From assembly GCF_900604515.1 (NCBI RefSeq), contig NZ_UWOS01000001.1, positions 558,001 to 622,000 of the forward strand: 64,000 nucleotides of DNA. The letters run 5' to 3'. Made by a program: the position numbers and the translations under genes. Origin of the DNA: Arcanobacterium ihumii (GTDB lineage Bacteria; Actinomycetota; Actinomycetes; Actinomycetales; Actinomycetaceae). Below the pieces are notes generated by a model that searched no databases, was not told the origin of the DNA, and saw nothing but the letters and a program-made list of their open reading frames with translations. Shown one piece after another: positions 1 through 8,661 of this stretch (positions are counted from its first letter, which is position 1; each line of letters begins with the position of its first letter).

Positions 1-153
1 GTCAGGGCTTAATTCGCGAACCGCATCATTGGCGTGTCCGACCAAGGTGCGACCACACATCTCAAGAAGAACCTTTGGGGTCTGTGACTTGATACGGGTA
101 CCTTTACCCGCAGCTAGGATAATTGCCGCAACTAATCCTTTACCCTGAGTCAC
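1..153 (-). CDS. glmU: GlmU, bifunctional N-acetylglucosamine-1-phosphate uridyltransferase, N-terminal fragment
   Basis: Only the first 51 residues are inside the window; the gene continues beyond the left edge. It starts with GTG at 153, preceded by a strong GGAGGAAG ribosome-binding site (155-162). The segment carries the nucleotidyltransferase signature [11 protein letters not shown] followed by PKVL, which in the family binds UTP and the sugar phosphate. GlmU makes UDP-GlcNAc for peptidoglycan in the cytoplasm. The acetyltransferase half is not visible, so a stand-alone nucleotidyltransferase cannot be fully excluded. Confidence 0.85.
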   Translation of the reverse strand, partial: MTQGKGLVAAIILAAGKGTRIKSQTPKVLLEMCGRTLVGHANDAVRELSPD

Positions 154-200
154 GCTTCCTCCTGGCTATTGATGCCAAACACCATGAACAGGCATTTTCG

Positions 201-271
201 CTCCGCCACTAGGATTCGAACCTAGACTAAGGGTTCCAAAGACCCGTGTGCTGCCTTTACACCATGGCGGA
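201..271 (-). tRNA. tRNA-Gln (anticodon TTG)
   Basis: Read on the minus strand this 71-nt segment folds as a tRNA. The acceptor arms TCCGCCA and TGGCGGA pair over seven bases, the T arm contains GGTTCGAATCC, and the anticodon loop CTTTGGA gives anticodon TTG for glutamine. CCA is not encoded. It lies just upstream of glmU on the same strand. Confidence 0.95.
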
Positions 272-435
272 TTACGGAATTAATTGTGCCAGTAATCCCT
301 TGCACTTTTCCAATCGGATTGTAAATTGTGGGATGCAAAACGTTCACCTGGTGTTTACGCTTATCCGTTGATATCCGATTTATACGTTAAACTGAGAATT
401 GCTATATCTAAACAGCAACCCTTTGAGGAGCAACG

Positions 436-1404
436 TTGACCCTTTATATCAACGATCTGCACAAAACGTTCGGATCGACGAAAGCACTCAACGGCATGAC
501 GTTCTCAGTAACTCCCGGCGAACTCTTTGGGTTTGTTGGGTCGAACGGTGCCGGAAAAACCACGACTATGCGAATAATCCTCGGCGTTCTGCAGAGTGAT
601 TCGGGCGAGGTTTTGCTCGATGGTAAGCCTCTTACGTTTACTGATCGCCAGAAGTTCGGATACATGCCAGAAGAACGCGGTCTTTATCCACGCATGAAAG
701 TAGGCGAACAACTCGAATACCTCGCGATTTTGCAAGGACTTTCTCCTCAAGATGCCCACAAGGCAATGGAATACTGGACTGATCGGCTTGGAGTTGCCGC
801 TCGGCGAGGCGACCAAGTCCAGGCACTTTCCTTGGGTAATCAGCAACGTGTTCAGCTAGCAGCAGCACTCATCCATAACCCTTCGTTTTTGGTGCTAGAC
901 GAACCTTTTTCAGGACTTGACCCGATCGCCGTCGAAGCAATGAGCAATGTGCTGAAGGAAAAGATCAAAGACGGCGCAACCGTCCTTTTCTCCTCCCATC
1001 AGCTCGACCTTGTTGAGCGTCTCTGTGATCGAGTGGGAATCTGTTCGCAGGGCCGCATCGTTTCTGAGGGAACGATTGATGAGCTTCGCCGGACCGATAC
1101 CCTGCTTTACGATGTTAAGTCCGACGCCGAACCCACGGTTCTCTCTCAAGCATTGCTCCCACTTGGAGTTACAAGCACGCAGGTTGGCGATCACACTTTG
1201 CGCATCACTCTCCCTAACGGAGTTGATGATCAACAGGTTTTGCGTGCTGCGCTCAATGTTGGAGCCGTCCACGAATTTTCAACCTACCGCCCACACTTAA
1301 CCGAGATGTTCTCGAATGTTGTGAGTGTTCCGGCTTCTACCGAAGAAACGATATCTGAACCAAAGAAGAAGTCCGGTCTAGCTGGTCTTTTCGGGAGGAA
1401 GTGA
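436..1404 (+). CDS. ABC transporter ATP-binding protein, NatA-type exporter
   Basis: This 322-residue protein is the ATPase of a two-gene ABC exporter. Walker A is GSNGAGKTTT (about residues 35-44), the ABC signature appears as LSLGNQQ (about 131-137), slightly diverged from LSGGQ, and Walker B is FLVLDEP (about 153-159). A basic C-terminal tail ends the protein. It starts with TTG at 436 behind a GAGGAG ribosome-binding site. The stop overlaps the start region of the permease gene. NatA-like proteins drive efflux of sodium or drugs; the substrate is not readable from sequence. Confidence 0.85.
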   Translation: MTLYINDLHKTFGSTKALNGMTFSVTPGELFGFVGSNGAGKTTTMRIILGVLQSDSGEVLLDGKPLTFTDRQKFGYMPEERGLYPRMKVGEQLEYLAILQGLSPQDAHKAMEYWTDRLGVAARRGDQVQALSLGNQQRVQLAAALIHNPSFLVLDEPFSGLDPIAVEAMSNVLKEKIKDGATVLFSSHQLDLVERLCDRVGICSQGRIVSEGTIDELRRTDTLLYDVKSDAEPTVLSQALLPLGVTSTQVGDHTLRITLPNGVDDQQVLRAALNVGAVHEFSTYRPHLTEMFSNVVSVPASTEETISEPKKKSGLAGLFGRK

Positions 1405-1406
1405 CG

Positions 1407-2621
1407 ATGCTAAAGCACATCATTAAGCGCGAATTCAAGGTACTTGCAGGCGCAAAAGCCCAGCGTATTGGAACGGTTGTTACCGTAATCTTAATTTTGG
1501 CAGGTGGAATTGCCGGAAAATACTTCAGCGAAAAGTATTCAGACGATTCTCCGTCGGATCATTCCACAGGTTTCACAATTGGTGTCACTGAAGACATGAT
1601 GCCCTACGCATCTAGTCTTGGTGCTACCGGAATAATTGAAGTCGAGGGTATCAAGCAAAGTGAAGCGAAAGAGTGGCTGAAGAATCAGAGCAATTCTGCG
1701 AGTGCCAAGCCATCGGCAGTCTTGACTGGAACTCCCGATAAGCCAGAAATTATTCAAAGCGAAGACCAAGGTCAAGACGTAAACAAGGCCATGGTATCGG
1801 TGATCTCCCAAGTTTCTGTGCTCAACACAGCAGATCGGGTTACGGGGCCTCTAACAAATGAAGCAGAGATGGCGATTAAGCAAGCTCTCACCCCCAAAGT
1901 CACTACCATTCCTTCAGAGGGTAAGAACCTTATTGAAACAAACCCCGCAGCATATTTCGCTAGCCTCGCTACACAGATGTTCCTCTTCTTTGCTGTAATA
2001 ACGGGCCTATCCACAATCAGTATCGGTGTGGTTGAAGAGAAGTCATCTCGGGTTGTGGAAATCCTTCTTTCGGCGGTGAAACCAAGAACTTTACTCCTCG
2101 GAAAAATCCTTGGAATTGGTGCATTCATTCTCTTGCAAATGGTTATTTACGTCGCTACCGGAATTGTTGCACTGAAAATCGCTGGGGTCTCGACTTCCTT
2201 TGATCTTGGGTCAACAGTTATCTGGGTTTTCGTGTGGATAATTTTGGGCTTCTTTACATTTACGACGATCGCTGGCGCACTTGCCGCAACCGTCTCACGT
2301 CAAGAGGACCTCGGCGCTATCACGGGACCATTCACAATGTTCATGTTCGTGCCATTCTACCTAGGTCTTTTCCTTGTTCCAGCACAGCCTGATTCATTGC
2401 TTACGAAAATTTTCTCCTTCATCCCTGGCTTCACGCCTTTCATGATGCCAGTACGCCAGGCATATGGAGTGGTAGGAACCAGCGAGATGATTGCCGCTGT
2501 TGCTGTGGGTATCGTTGCTGTTTACTTGCTGTCAATACTGGCAGGGCGAATCTATTCAAACTCAATCCTTCATATGGGTAAGCGTCTAAAGCTTCGCGAA
2601 GCGCTGAGCTCAAAGCACTGA
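1407..2621 (+). CDS. ABC transporter permease, NatB/ABC-2 type
   Basis: This 404-residue membrane protein has one N-terminal membrane segment (about residues 20-40), a long extracytoplasmic region of about 130 residues, and a C-terminal block of about five hydrophobic helices, the layout of NatB-like ABC-2 permeases. The motif VEEKSSRVVEILLSAVKP, typical of this family, opens the C-terminal half. I chose ATG at 1407 because GGAGG at 1394-1398 is well spaced for it; GTG at 1401 is only two bases from the same site. It forms one exporter with the upstream ATPase. Confidence 0.85.
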   Translation: MLKHIIKREFKVLAGAKAQRIGTVVTVILILAGGIAGKYFSEKYSDDSPSDHSTGFTIGVTEDMMPYASSLGATGIIEVEGIKQSEAKEWLKNQSNSASAKPSAVLTGTPDKPEIIQSEDQGQDVNKAMVSVISQVSVLNTADRVTGPLTNEAEMAIKQALTPKVTTIPSEGKNLIETNPAAYFASLATQMFLFFAVITGLSTISIGVVEEKSSRVVEILLSAVKPRTLLLGKILGIGAFILLQMVIYVATGIVALKIAGVSTSFDLGSTVIWVFVWIILGFFTFTTIAGALAATVSRQEDLGAITGPFTMFMFVPFYLGLFLVPAQPDSLLTKIFSFIPGFTPFMMPVRQAYGVVGTSEMIAAVAVGIVAVYLLSILAGRIYSNSILHMGKRLKLREALSSKH

Positions 2622-2639
2622 TTCAAACAACCACTAATC

Positions 2640-2687
2640 AATCTGGGGGGCATCGCGCACTATCTGGCGTGATTCCCCCCCCAGATT
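2640..2687. terminator. Bidirectional terminator hairpin
   Basis: The arms AATCTGGGGGG (2640-2650) and CCCCCCAGATT (2677-2687) form a perfect 11-bp stem. It lies between the convergent natB-like gene and the marR gene, so it can serve both. Confidence 0.75.
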
Positions 2688-2755
2688 ACATTCCATAGAT
2701 CAGAACTATTAATGGGAACTAATCACCATAAAGGCCCTGTCAAGAAGAATTTTCG

Positions 2756-3292
2756 CTACTCGGAATCCATCCGCTCGAGGATCGTCCGAATCACGGTCAC
2801 CGCAGCTTTATTATCACCTGGTTCAATACCGTCGATGAGAGATCTTTCCACCACTAGGAGCGCTTCCATTGCCTTATCCACAGCAGAAATCCCGTTTTCA
2901 GTTGCTACAACATAAACCACGCGCCCGTCGCTCGGCTCAGATACGCGACTAACGAAACCATGCTCAACCATTCGGTCAATGCGATTAGTGATAGTCCCCG
3001 AGGAAACCAAGGTTTCTTGCATGAGTTGCCCAGCAGTTAGCCGAAAAGGCTCACCTTGCCGCCTCAGCGCGGACAGCATTTCAAATTCCCAAGTTTCAAG
3101 CCCAAATTCACCGAACGTTGAACGACGGATCCGATCTAAATGCCTGCCCAATCTTAACAATCGCGAAAACAGCGCGAGCGGGCGTGCATCAAGATCAGGG
3201 CGTTGATCCTCCCAAGCTGCAACGATGTGGTCGACTTCGTCTCCCACCGGCACATTTTCTTGACTACTCACAATCCTGATATTACTTGACAT
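2756..3292 (-). CDS. MarR family transcriptional regulator
   Basis: This 178-residue protein has the winged-helix layout of MarR repressors: a dimerisation helix near the N terminus, then TAGQLMQETLVSSGTITNRI as the recognition helix region, and a basic beta-wing SEPSDGRVVYV. The ATG at 3292 overlaps the stop of the ABC-F gene by one base (TGATG), so it is translationally coupled; a longer frame start at 3325 would overlap ABC-F needlessly. Its position as last gene of the rsmA-ispE-abcF operon suggests control of this operon or of a linked antibiotic response, but that is inference. Confidence 0.85.
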   Translation of the reverse strand: MSSNIRIVSSQENVPVGDEVDHIVAAWEDQRPDLDARPLALFSRLLRLGRHLDRIRRSTFGEFGLETWEFEMLSALRRQGEPFRLTAGQLMQETLVSSGTITNRIDRMVEHGFVSRVSEPSDGRVVYVVATENGISAVDKAMEALLVVERSLIDGIEPGDNKAAVTVIRTILERMDSE

Positions 3293-5151
3293 CAAGATGT
3301 TACGTCTACGGACGCTTCCAACCACTCTTCTTCGAGCTCTTCAATTCGCTGATTAAGCTCCACTATTTCTTTGCCAACCACGGCCAATTCATCATAGTCA
3401 CCGCTCATTGCTAATTCGGTTTGTTTTGCCCCAAGCGCTGCTACTTGCTTATTCAGTTTATCGAGTTGCCTTTCGATGCGGTCCATTGCCTTCTTAGCCA
3501 AGCGTTCTTTCGCTGCGGCACTTATTCCTGACTCGCCGCACGAATCTGATTGGCTTCCAAGCTGTGGCGGCGGCGCTCCCGTATCCGTGTTTGAAACTCC
3601 TGTTTCGGCGTCGGCAGATAACTCTAGGTATTGGTCAACGCCTCCCGGAAGATCACGTACGTGACCGTCCATCACCGCAACCTGGTGATCCGTTATTCGC
3701 TCCAGTAAGTAGCGATCATGTGAAACAACCACCAAGGTACCTGGCCATGAATCAAGCAGATCCTCTATCGCCGCCAAAGTATCGGTATCAAGGTCGTTCG
3801 TCGGCTCGTCAAGAAGTAGCACATTCGGCTCTCCTACCAGCAATCGCAGTAGTTGAAGGCGCCGCCGCTCGCCACCAGAGAGTTCACTCACGCGCGTCCA
3901 AGCACGCTCCCTGGTAAAGCCAAGCTTTTCCACCAGCTGGGAGGCGCTCATTTCTTTTTTACCGACCACAACATGGGTGGCGATGTCGTGTACCGCTTCG
4001 ACGACGCGCCTATCGGCAACTTCATCTAATTCACGAGTCTCCTGCGAAAGCGTAGCTAAAACAACGGTTTTACCGTGTTTTACTCGACCAGCAGTAGGAG
4101 CAAGAGTCTTGTTGATCAGCCCAAGTAACGAAGATTTTCCTGCACCATTTCGCCCCAGGATTCCGATTCTTTCTCCTGGAGCGAGACGCACAGTTACATT
4201 ACTTAACGTTTTTTCGGTAGCGTTCGGCCATGCAAAATCAACGTCGATCAAATCGACTACATCTTTACCTAGGCGGGAGGTAGCCATTTTCGCTAGCTCA
4301 ATCGAGTCGCGTGGGGGCGGTTCATTTGCAATTAGCTCGTTCGCAGCTTCGATCCTGAAACGTGGCTTCGAAGTTCGAGCCGGTGCGCCTCTACGAAGCC
4401 AAGCTAACTCTTTGCGAAGCAAGTTATTCCGTTTCTCCGCAGCCTGCTGAGCTAGTCGTGCCCTCTCGGCACGTTGCAAAATATAAGCAGCGTAGCCACC
4501 TTCATAGATTTCGACGCTACCTGGCTGAGGGTTGCGTCCACCTGCACCGTCGTTACCTGGAATTACTTCCCACATCCGCTCACAGACGGCATCGAGGAAC
4601 CAACGATCGTGGGTGACGACGACGAGCGCCCCACTACAGCGCCCAAAGCGACGATTGAGATAGTCGGCTAGGAACGTCACACCTTCAATATCAAGGTGGT
4701 TAGTCGGTTCGTCCAAGACCACCACGTCCGCGTCTTGGCAAAGCGTCGCAGCCAGAGCAACTCGGCGTCGCTGTCCACCAGAGAGCTCGGTGACGGACCG
4801 ATCGAGGTCTACATCTGGGATCAGACCTGAGTGCAGCTCACGAATATGAGCATCGGATGCCCATTCAAAATCGGAGGCACCGGCGTGGATCGCAGTACGA
4901 ACCGTAGACGATGGATCAAGGGTATCAGCTTGGGTAAGCACAGCCATTCGAGTGCCGTTGACCATCGTAACGCGGCCCGAATCAGGGGAAAGAGCGCGCG
5001 TCATTAACTTTAGCAACGTGGATTTACCGCCACCATTGGGACCAACAATGCCAACGCGTGATCCGTCTTCAAGAGACAGATTCACATCCCCCAAAATTGG
5101 CCGCGACCCAAGGGAAATCGAAACATTTTCGAGGTTAAGAATATGTGCCAC
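3292..5151 (-). CDS. ABC-F family ATPase (Uup/EttA/antibiotic-resistance type)
   Basis: This 619-residue soluble protein has two ABC domains and no membrane segment. The first domain shows GPNGGGKST, ELSGGQRRRVALA and VVVLDEPTNHLD; the second shows GRNGAGKSS, ELSGGERRRLQLL and VLLLDEPTNDLD. A charged coiled-coil of about 80 residues ends the protein. Family members act on the ribosomal E site as translation factors or give ribosome protection against antibiotics. The start is GTG at 5151, overlapping the ispE stop by one base. Downstream coupling to MarR is notable. Confidence 0.9.
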   Translation of the reverse strand: MAHILNLENVSISLGSRPILGDVNLSLEDGSRVGIVGPNGGGKSTLLKLMTRALSPDSGRVTMVNGTRMAVLTQADTLDPSSTVRTAIHAGASDFEWASDAHIRELHSGLIPDVDLDRSVTELSGGQRRRVALAATLCQDADVVVLDEPTNHLDIEGVTFLADYLNRRFGRCSGALVVVTHDRWFLDAVCERMWEVIPGNDGAGGRNPQPGSVEIYEGGYAAYILQRAERARLAQQAAEKRNNLLRKELAWLRRGAPARTSKPRFRIEAANELIANEPPPRDSIELAKMATSRLGKDVVDLIDVDFAWPNATEKTLSNVTVRLAPGERIGILGRNGAGKSSLLGLINKTLAPTAGRVKHGKTVVLATLSQETRELDEVADRRVVEAVHDIATHVVVGKKEMSASQLVEKLGFTRERAWTRVSELSGGERRRLQLLRLLVGEPNVLLLDEPTNDLDTDTLAAIEDLLDSWPGTLVVVSHDRYLLERITDHQVAVMDGHVRDLPGGVDQYLELSADAETGVSNTDTGAPPPQLGSQSDSCGESGISAAAKERLAKKAMDRIERQLDKLNKQVAALGAKQTELAMSGDYDELAVVGKEIVELNQRIEELEEEWLEASVDVTS

Positions 5152-6056
5152 TAGCTTCGCTGCCTTATATGAGCTCCAGCCGCAGGTCCAACCGCGGTCA
5201 CAATCATCAATTCCGGGAATGCGTTTGCGAGCTCTGCCTTAAGCACTTCCAGCTTCTCGATGTCACACAGAACTGCAATCGTAGGGCCAGAACCCGAAAG
5301 CACAACGCCGTATCCAACCGTTTGAAGAGCAATAATGATTTCAGCGAGGTCTGGTCGCAACGCAAAAGCTGGTGCTTCGAGGTCGTTTACGAGCAATGAC
5401 CCAAGGTATGCAATATCGTCACCTTTGACGGCTTCGCATAAATCTTCAGTGCTCGCTGGTTGCCCTGCATCAGGGGAAAGTTCATCAAATTTTCGGAAAA
5501 CCGACGGGGTGGAAAGTCCCACCGGATTAGTCAATAGGATCCAGCCGTGCAAAGCACCCGGTTTCACAGCTTCAAGAGCTTCTCCGCGGGATGTGCCTCG
5601 CGCTACCAATCCAAATAATGCGAATGGAATATCTGATCCGAGCTGCGCGCCGAGTTCGCTGAGCTGTTCTTTCGTAAGGTTAAGCTCCCAGAGTGCGTTT
5701 AACGCGACAAGAGTTGCCGCGGCATCGGCAGAACCACCAGCCATTCCTCCCGCAACTGGAATACGTTTCGTAACCTTCATATGGGCACCAAAATTGGTGC
5801 CGGTAAACTCTTGAAGTAACCTAGCAGCCTTCATAACTAGGTTCGAATCATCGGTTGGAAGATCCGATCCAATTCCCTCGATTTCCATCGAGAGTTCATC
5901 GGCTACCGTGGCTTCGACGTCGTCAAATAAATCTAGGGCTTCAAATACCGTGTCTAACGGGTGAAAACCATCTTCACGTTTGGCTCCCACTCGTAGCGCT
6001 AGGTTTACCTTCGCAGGTGCGGATACAACAACTCTATGCACGCTAACCTCGTTCAT
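5151..6056 (-). CDS. ispE: 4-diphosphocytidyl-2-C-methyl-D-erythritol kinase
   Basis: This 301-residue GHMP kinase phosphorylates 4-diphosphocytidyl-2-C-methylerythritol in the non-mevalonate isoprenoid pathway. The N terminus has APAKVNLALRVG, the middle has the GHMP ATP loop PVAGGMAGGSADAAATL, and the C-terminal motif LSGSGPTIAVL is also family-typical. The ATG at 6056 overlaps the rsmA stop (ATGA). The rsmA-ispE order is conserved in actinobacteria. Confidence 0.95.
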   Translation of the reverse strand: MNEVSVHRVVVSAPAKVNLALRVGAKREDGFHPLDTVFEALDLFDDVEATVADELSMEIEGIGSDLPTDDSNLVMKAARLLQEFTGTNFGAHMKVTKRIPVAGGMAGGSADAAATLVALNALWELNLTKEQLSELGAQLGSDIPFALFGLVARGTSRGEALEAVKPGALHGWILLTNPVGLSTPSVFRKFDELSPDAGQPASTEDLCEAVKGDDIAYLGSLLVNDLEAPAFALRPDLAEIIIALQTVGYGVVLSGSGPTIAVLCDIEKLEVLKAELANAFPELMIVTAVGPAAGAHIRQRS

Positions 6057-7027
6057 TTCCGAACTTTTAGTTCTCTGATTTGTTCGGGAGTTAATCCTGA
6101 TTCAATCGCTTGCGCAACCTGGATGAAGTCCGCAATCGTCAAGCGTTCGCCTCTTAGACGGAAATCTATTCCCGCTTTCGTCAAGATATCTTCGGCAAGC
6201 GTCGGAGTGCCAATCCATGATCCGAGCGCTGCACGCAAAGTCTTGCGTCGTTGCGCAAACGCTGCATCGACGACGTCGAAAACAAGTTCCCGATCAACGT
6301 TCTGTGGGGTGGGATGGGCTTTCATATGAACTAATGCCGAATCGACGTTAGGAACCGGCCAAAATACGTTTCTAGAAATCTTCGCGCCACGCCAGATATC
6401 TGCATACCAGGCTGCTTTGACTGAAGGCACGCCGTAGGTTCGTGAACCTGGTTCAGCCGCCAAACGATCGGCAACTTCAGACTGCACCATTACAGTAACG
6501 GTCTCTAGGCTCGGTAAATTTTCTAGCAAAACGATAAGAATCGGCACAGCCACGTTGTACGGCAGGTTCGCAACTAGGTGTTTTGGTGCAAAGGCAACAC
6601 CAGGGTTCTCAGCACCCCACATAGCGGGAATGGCAAGATCGACGTTCGATCCAATTTTCATTGCGTCGCGATTAAGAACTGCGAAATTCTTAGTTAATTC
6701 GGGCATAAATTCCGCAACCGTATTTGGTAGTTGTTGAGCAAGCGGCGGATCAATTTCTATTGCGGAAACTAAAGCTCCGGTTTCAAGGATTGCCAAAGTG
6801 AGTGAGCCTAAACCGGGGCCAACCTCCACCACGGCATCCCCCGGTTTTACCTGGGCATCACGAACGATACGGCGAACGGTACCTGCGTCGTGCACAAAAT
6901 TTTGGCCAAGCGTCTTAGTGGGTCGAATACCCAGTCGCTTTGCCAGATCACGAATTTGTACCGGCCCCAATAAAGTTCCGGGTAGCGGCGAGTTTTCGCC
7001 ACTACCCGGATAAGTTTCACTCGTCAT
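6053..7027 (-). CDS. rsmA: 16S rRNA (adenine1518/1519-N6)-dimethyltransferase
   Basis: This 324-residue protein is RsmA (KsgA), which dimethylates two adenines near the 3' end of 16S rRNA during small-subunit assembly. It shows KTLGQNFVHD near the N terminus, the SAM-binding VVEVGPGLGSLT, the catalytic NLPYN motif and the C-terminal FWPVPNVDSALV. It is the first gene of an overlapping operon with ispE, abcF and marR. Confidence 0.95.
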   Translation of the reverse strand: MTSETYPGSGENSPLPGTLLGPVQIRDLAKRLGIRPTKTLGQNFVHDAGTVRRIVRDAQVKPGDAVVEVGPGLGSLTLAILETGALVSAIEIDPPLAQQLPNTVAEFMPELTKNFAVLNRDAMKIGSNVDLAIPAMWGAENPGVAFAPKHLVANLPYNVAVPILIVLLENLPSLETVTVMVQSEVADRLAAEPGSRTYGVPSVKAAWYADIWRGAKISRNVFWPVPNVDSALVHMKAHPTPQNVDRELVFDVVDAAFAQRRKTLRAALGSWIGTPTLAEDILTKAGIDFRLRGERLTIADFIQVAQAIESGLTPEQIRELKVRK

Positions 7028-7084
7028 AAATGTTAATACTACCTAGTTTGCCCTTCGATTAATATTTACCCGAGCTAATCGTGA

Positions 7085-8368
7085 CTAGTACCAACCTGTG
7101 CTCTTGGAGTGAGCATAAGCTGCTTGTGGAGAACCATAACGACCCTTGATGTAGCCAAGTCCCCAGCGGATCTGAGTCGCAGGATTGGTCGCCCAATCTG
7201 CACCTGCTGATGCCATCTTACCTCCTGGTAATGCCTGAGGAATTCCGTAAGCACCAGAACTACGGTTTGCGGCATGCTGATTCCATCCGGATTCTTTTTG
7301 CCATAGGTAATCAAGGTATGCGAACTGTTCAGGGCCCCATCCAAAGGATGCCAGCATTGACTGGGCAATCTCTCGATTCGATCCTGGGCTAACTGGACCG
7401 GATGCGGGCGCACCTGGAGCAGCTGTACCAGGAACTGGCGTTGCAGCCTTCTCCGCAGTTCCAACTTTCACTACTTCGTCTACACGAGCTTGGGTGATTG
7501 ATTCAGCAAGCACCTCTCGTTTAACTTCGACGCCATCTTTATAGGTAATGGAGTAGGTTCGCGATCCTTGCCCGTCCACACCCTGAGTGGCAACCTGACG
7601 CTCACCCTTTGGCAAATTCGCGTCCTGTTGCTCAGATGATGAGTGTGGATCCGTGAACTGCTCAGAAATCGTATCTTTGGTGACGCGTACGATCTTGATG
7701 GAATCGCCGTCGTCCACAGTTGAATCAAGAGCTTTAGATACTTCGTCCAACGTTCCAACCGTGATACCAGCATCGTCAAGAACTCGTGCCACAGTTGCTC
7801 CGGTGAGGGCATCCACACTGTGCTTCTTGCCGTCAACCTCAACGGAAAGAGTCAGCTTCTGAACTACTGGAGCCTTGGTTGCCGAAGCGAAAGCAGTTCC
7901 TTGAGCATTAACAACTTGGTGTGCAGAGGTGTACGACGACGCACCAGCAGCAACGCTGAGCGTGGAGCTAGCAGCCACCAACGCCACTACCGCTGCGCGA
8001 GACTTTGTAAAGATTCGCGGAGCACGCTTAGGAGTGCGGATGATAACTTCAGGACGAACCAAGTTATCGTTCATGTACTCAGCATAAGTATTTGTAGCTA
8101 CATGTTCCGTCGTAACATCAGAGCTCTCAACAGCGACCGCTGGTTTTGCTGCTACATACGGGGTGACGAGCATTTGCGGCTGTGCTTTTGGCGCACTTAC
8201 ACCCTCTACAGCCTGCGCAATATGTGCCGCCGTCACAACAGAAGCTTTATTCATAGAGCGCTCCTGTGCCCGTTGTGCTTCACGCAGGGCGCGACGTGAA
8301 CCTGGTTTAGCTGGCGCTAAATGCTCAATATTCAGCGACGTACCCTCAGAGGCAGTATGTCTACCCAA
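7085..8368 (-). CDS. Resuscitation-factor-like cell-wall protein: DUF348, G5 and transglycosylase-like domain
   Basis: This 427-residue protein has a long cytoplasmic lead (1-120), one membrane or signal segment (about 124-146), a DUF348 domain (about 172-212), a G5 domain (about 224-302), a Pro/Ala/Gly linker (310-330) and a C-terminal lysozyme-like domain (332-427). The last has WQKES with likely catalytic Glu359 and the loop SGAYGIPQALPGGKM. It sits in the rpfB position between tatD and rsmA, as in mycobacteria, but the catalytic domain resembles SLT/Apf-type domains rather than classical Rpf. It starts with TTG at 8368 with GGAGAG just upstream. Peptidoglycan cleavage is the likely job. 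Confidence 0.85.
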   Translation of the reverse strand: MGRHTASEGTSLNIEHLAPAKPGSRRALREAQRAQERSMNKASVVTAAHIAQAVEGVSAPKAQPQMLVTPYVAAKPAVAVESSDVTTEHVATNTYAEYMNDNLVRPEVIIRTPKRAPRIFTKSRAAVVALVAASSTLSVAAGASSYTSAHQVVNAQGTAFASATKAPVVQKLTLSVEVDGKKHSVDALTGATVARVLDDAGITVGTLDEVSKALDSTVDDGDSIKIVRVTKDTISEQFTDPHSSSEQQDANLPKGERQVATQGVDGQGSRTYSITYKDGVEVKREVLAESITQARVDEVVKVGTAEKAATPVPGTAAPGAPASGPVSPGSNREIAQSMLASFGWGPEQFAYLDYLWQKESGWNQHAANRSSGAYGIPQALPGGKMASAGADWATNPATQIRWGLGYIKGRYGSPQAAYAHSKSTGWY

Positions 8369-8661
8369 AATCTCTCCAAAGTCGAGCCAACAGCAAGGAA
8401 TTTTGGCAATGAGCTCTCAGCTCGTGTATCCCTCACGAAAAGCTCGTTGTTAACATCTTCCCTACAAGACGTTCATCTAATCTTCAGTGCCGCGTTTCCT
8501 TCATAAACCAAATAGCACTTTCCAATCTTTTGATCGGTGCCACGCTTAGTCGGTTTTCTTTGCGAATTCATCAGACTAAATGTTCGTAACAATTTCTATA
8601 TAGATTGTAACCAAATTGTTACTTCATGCAACTACGGGTGGGGAAAATTACTAAAAGAAAA
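8369..8661 (-). promoter_or_regulatory. Leader and promoter region of the rpf-like gene with GTAAC inverted and direct repeats
   Basis: This 293-bp gap between tatD and the rpf-like gene holds no recognisable gene. A perfect 10-bp inverted repeat GTAACAATTT/AAATTGTTAC lies at 8586-8595 and 8613-8622. A further GTAAC at 8607 sits 21 bp, two helical turns, from the one at 8586. TATATA lies between them. I looked for the c-di-AMP (ydaO) riboswitch that precedes some actinobacterial rpf genes and could not recognise it. Confidence 0.45.

Noticed and set aside
8369-8661. c-di-AMP (ydaO) riboswitch before the rpf-like gene
   Set aside because: The G-rich conserved elements of the riboswitch are not present on the minus strand in this leader.
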